A stretch of 64,000 nt of DNA from Casimicrobium huifangae (GTDB lineage: Bacteria > Pseudomonadota > Gammaproteobacteria > Burkholderiales > Casimicrobiaceae), in contig NZ_CP041352.1 of assembly GCF_009746125.1 (NCBI RefSeq), positions 2,712,436-2,776,435 on the forward strand, read 5' to 3'. Below the pieces are notes generated by a model. That model did not search any database. It was not told the origin of the DNA and was given only the letters and a program-made list of their open reading frames with translations. Positions 62,250 to 64,000 of this stretch are shown here, piece after piece. The position numbers and the translations under genes are program-made. The first letter of the stretch is position 1, and every line of letters begins with the position of its first letter.

Positions 62250-64000
62250 TCAAACCATCTTTTCAACGCTGTCGATACGGCGGCCGGTGAGGGCCTCGCG
62301 CACTGCGCGATCCATTCGCCGCCCGGCAAAATCAGTGCTGGCCACATTGAGCGCCTCGGTCGCACGCGCAATGGCACGATGGTCGCTGCCCTCGGCCAAC
62401 TGCTTCAGATGGGCAATTTGTGACGATAGCGCGGCGTGCTCGGCATCGTTCAACAGCGCGCGGTCAACATTCACCGCGTTGGACAACGCAGCGATCAGCG
62501 CCTGGGCATCAACGCGCGCCTCGGCGAGCGCACGCGCTTGCATGTCGCTGCCGGCCGCGGCAAAAGCGCTCTGCAGCATGCTCGCAATTTCGCCGTCACC
62601 CAGACCGTAACTCGGCTTGACCACGATATCGGCGCGGACATTGCTGGTGGTCTCGGTAGCGCTGACCGACAGCAAGCCATCAGCGTCCACCTGAAAGGTC
62701 ACGCGAATGCGCGCCGCGCCCGCCACCATCGGCGGGATGCCACGCAGTTCGAAACGCGCCAGCGAACGGCAATCAGCCACCAGCTCACGCTCGCCCTGCA
62801 CCACGTGCAGCGCCATCGCGGTCTGGCCGTCCTTGAAGGTGGTGAACTCCTGCGCCTTGGCCACCGGGATGGTCGAGTTGCGCGGAATGATCTTTTCGAC
62901 CAGCCCACCCATCGTCTCCAGCCCGAGCGACAGCGGGATCACATCAAGCAGCAGATGTTCACCGCCTGCGCTGGCGTTGCCCGCCAGCTGGTCGGCCTGG
63001 ATCGCGGCGCCCAGCGCCACAACCTCGTCGGGATTCATGTCAGCCAGCGGCGGCTTGCCGAAATGTGCCTGCAGCGCGGCACGCACATGCGGCATGCGCG
63101 TCGCGCCGCCGACCAGCACCACGCCGTCAATCTCTTCCGCCTTCACTTTGGCGTCGCGCAGCGCGCGCTTGACGGCCGTTAGCGTGCGGTCAACCAGCGG
63201 CTGCGTGAGCGAGAAAAACTGCTCGCGCTCTACGTCGAGGGAGCTGTCGAAGCCACAGCCCCAGTTGACCTTGATTGTTGCTGTCGCCGCGTCGGTCAGA
63301 GCTTCTTTCGCGCCACGCGCGGCGGCATGCAGATTGGCCTGCCCTGTCGGCGACAGCGTGCGTGTGAGGCCCCAGGTATCGAAGGCGTGCTTGGCCAGCG
63401 CCGAATCAAAGTCGTCGCCGCCGAGATGGGTATCACCCGCCGTCGCCAGCACCTCGAACACGCCACGCGACAGGCGCAGGATCGACACGTCAAAGGTGCC
63501 GCCGCCGAGGTCGTAGATCAGGAAAGTGCCTTCAGCATGCTTGTCGAGTCCGTACGCGACGGCCGCAGCAGTGGGCTCGTTGAGCAGCCGCAATACGTTC
63601 AGTCCCGCGAGCTTGGCAGCGTCTTTGGTGGCCTGACGCTGCGCGTCGTCGAAGTATGCTGGCACCGTGATCACGGCGCCATACAGCGGGCCGCCAAGGC
63701 TCTGCTCCGCGCGATCCTTAAGCGCACGCAAAATCTCCGCCGAGATTTCAATCGGCGACATCGCACCCTGCCGCGTGGTGATCTTGAGCTGGCCCTTGCC
63801 ATCACCAGTCGGCGTCGAGAACTGGTAGCGTGCCGTGGCATCGCCGCGCAGGTCAGCCACGCTGCGGCCCATGAAGCGTTTGACCGAAGTGATGGTGTTG
63901 AGCGCATCATCGCCACGATGCGCGAGCGCCGCATCGCCGATCTCGATCACGCCCTCTTCGCCATAGCGCACGGCAGACGGCAGCATGGTGTGGCCATCGA
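62250..64000 (-). CDS. hscA: Hsp70-type chaperone HscA (5' end outside window)
   Basis: The last 583 residues of an Hsp70 are present: the tail of the N-terminal lobe (LPSAVRY), then [46 protein letters not shown] and [11 protein letters not shown]. The substrate domain and lid follow. HscA loads Fe-S clusters from IscU to targets with HscB. The reading frame runs through position 64000 as [12 protein letters not shown], so about 35-40 N-terminal residues are missing. Its position before fdx and iscX identifies it as HscA and not DnaK. Confidence 0.94.
   Translation of the reverse strand, partial: DGHTMLPSAVRYGEEGVIEIGDAALAHRGDDALNTITSVKRFMGRSVADLRGDATARYQFSTPTGDGKGQLKITTRQGAMSPIEISAEILRALKDRAEQSLGGPLYGAVITVPAYFDDAQRQATKDAAKLAGLNVLRLLNEPTAAAVAYGLDKHAEGTFLIYDLGGGTFDVSILRLSRGVFEVLATAGDTHLGGDDFDSALAKHAFDTWGLTRTLSPTGQANLHAAARGAKEALTDAATATIKVNWGCGFDSSLDVEREQFFSLTQPLVDRTLTAVKRALRDAKVKAEEIDGVVLVGGATRMPHVRAALQAHFGKPPLADMNPDEVVALGAAIQADQLAGNASAGGEHLLLDVIPLSLGLETMGGLVEKIIPRNSTIPVAKAQEFTTFKDGQTAMALHVVQGERELVADCRSLARFELRGIPPMVAGAARIRVTFQVDADGLLSVSATETTSNVRADIVVKPSYGLGDGEIASMLQSAFAAAGSDMQARALAEARVDAQALIAALSNAVNVDRALLNDAEHAALSSQIAHLKQLAEGSDHRAIARATEALNVASTDFAGRRMDRAVREALTGRRIDSVEKMV

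Overview
The window reads as a high-GC chromosome segment of a betaproteobacterium, probably Burkholderiales or a close relative. The signs are a purA end followed by a purine phosphoribosyltransferase gene, a Bug/TctC-type solute-binding protein, gentisate pathway genes, an Arg/Asp-rich RNase E tail, the hscA-fdx-iscX order, and interspersed REP-like repeats. Gene density is high and most of the window is ordinary core or metabolic sequence. No prophage, IS element, CRISPR array or rRNA was seen. The only RNA gene found is one tRNA-Leu(CAG).

Layout. 1-2.2 kb: purA 3' end, a hairpin-rich CTAGGACG repeat array that fills the whole purA-phosphoribosyltransferase gap, then the phosphoribosyltransferase, a DUF3052 protein whose start codon lies inside a REP copy, and a glutathione transferase. 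2.2-7.4 kb: a lipoprotein, a Phd/RelE toxin-antitoxin pair, a MetX-like secreted hydrolase and a PAS-GGDEF-EAL protein. 7.7-13.4 kb: a trypsin-like protease, a REP doublet, a MoxR-DUF58-VWA operon and two unknown genes, one with a glycine-zipper membrane segment. 13.7-20.6 kb: a frameshifted amino-acid-binding protein, a vanadium-haloperoxidase-like protein lacking the PSGH histidine, a haem-type sensor diguanylate cyclase and a lipase with its foldase. 20.6-28.3 kb: gentisate ring-cleavage genes, an Lrp-type regulator divergent from ornithine cyclodeaminase, a Bug protein and a second toxin-antitoxin pair. 28.3-46.2 kb: an MscS channel, an M64 peptidase, tRNA-Leu, rnr, serB, an OmpA-like protein with cadherin-like repeats, an S49 peptidase, a phosphatase, rluC and rne.

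46.5-61.5 kb is a copper/silver resistance island lying between rne and the isc genes. It has a Cus-type RND pump (outer-membrane factor, adaptor with a fused CusF domain, CusA pump), a P1B ATPase, a DUF2933 protein, and an operon encoding a His-rich secreted protein, a second outer-membrane factor, a multicopper oxidase, a cupredoxin and a free CusF. Together these would oxidise Cu(I) in the periplasm, chaperone it and export it. No CueR- or CopRS-like regulator is visible. The window ends in iscX, fdx and the truncated hscA.

The most notable unexplained structure is a 122-bp dyad-symmetric intergenic repeat present three times (18264-18385, 36253-36374, 61577-61698). Its conserved blocks keep exactly the same spacing in every copy while the sequence between them has diverged. 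Other points worth a look are the CTAGGACG array, two toxin-antitoxin operons whose -10 boxes sit 6 nt from the ATG (predicting leaderless mRNAs), and a tRNA-Leu promoter nested in the 5' end of rnr.
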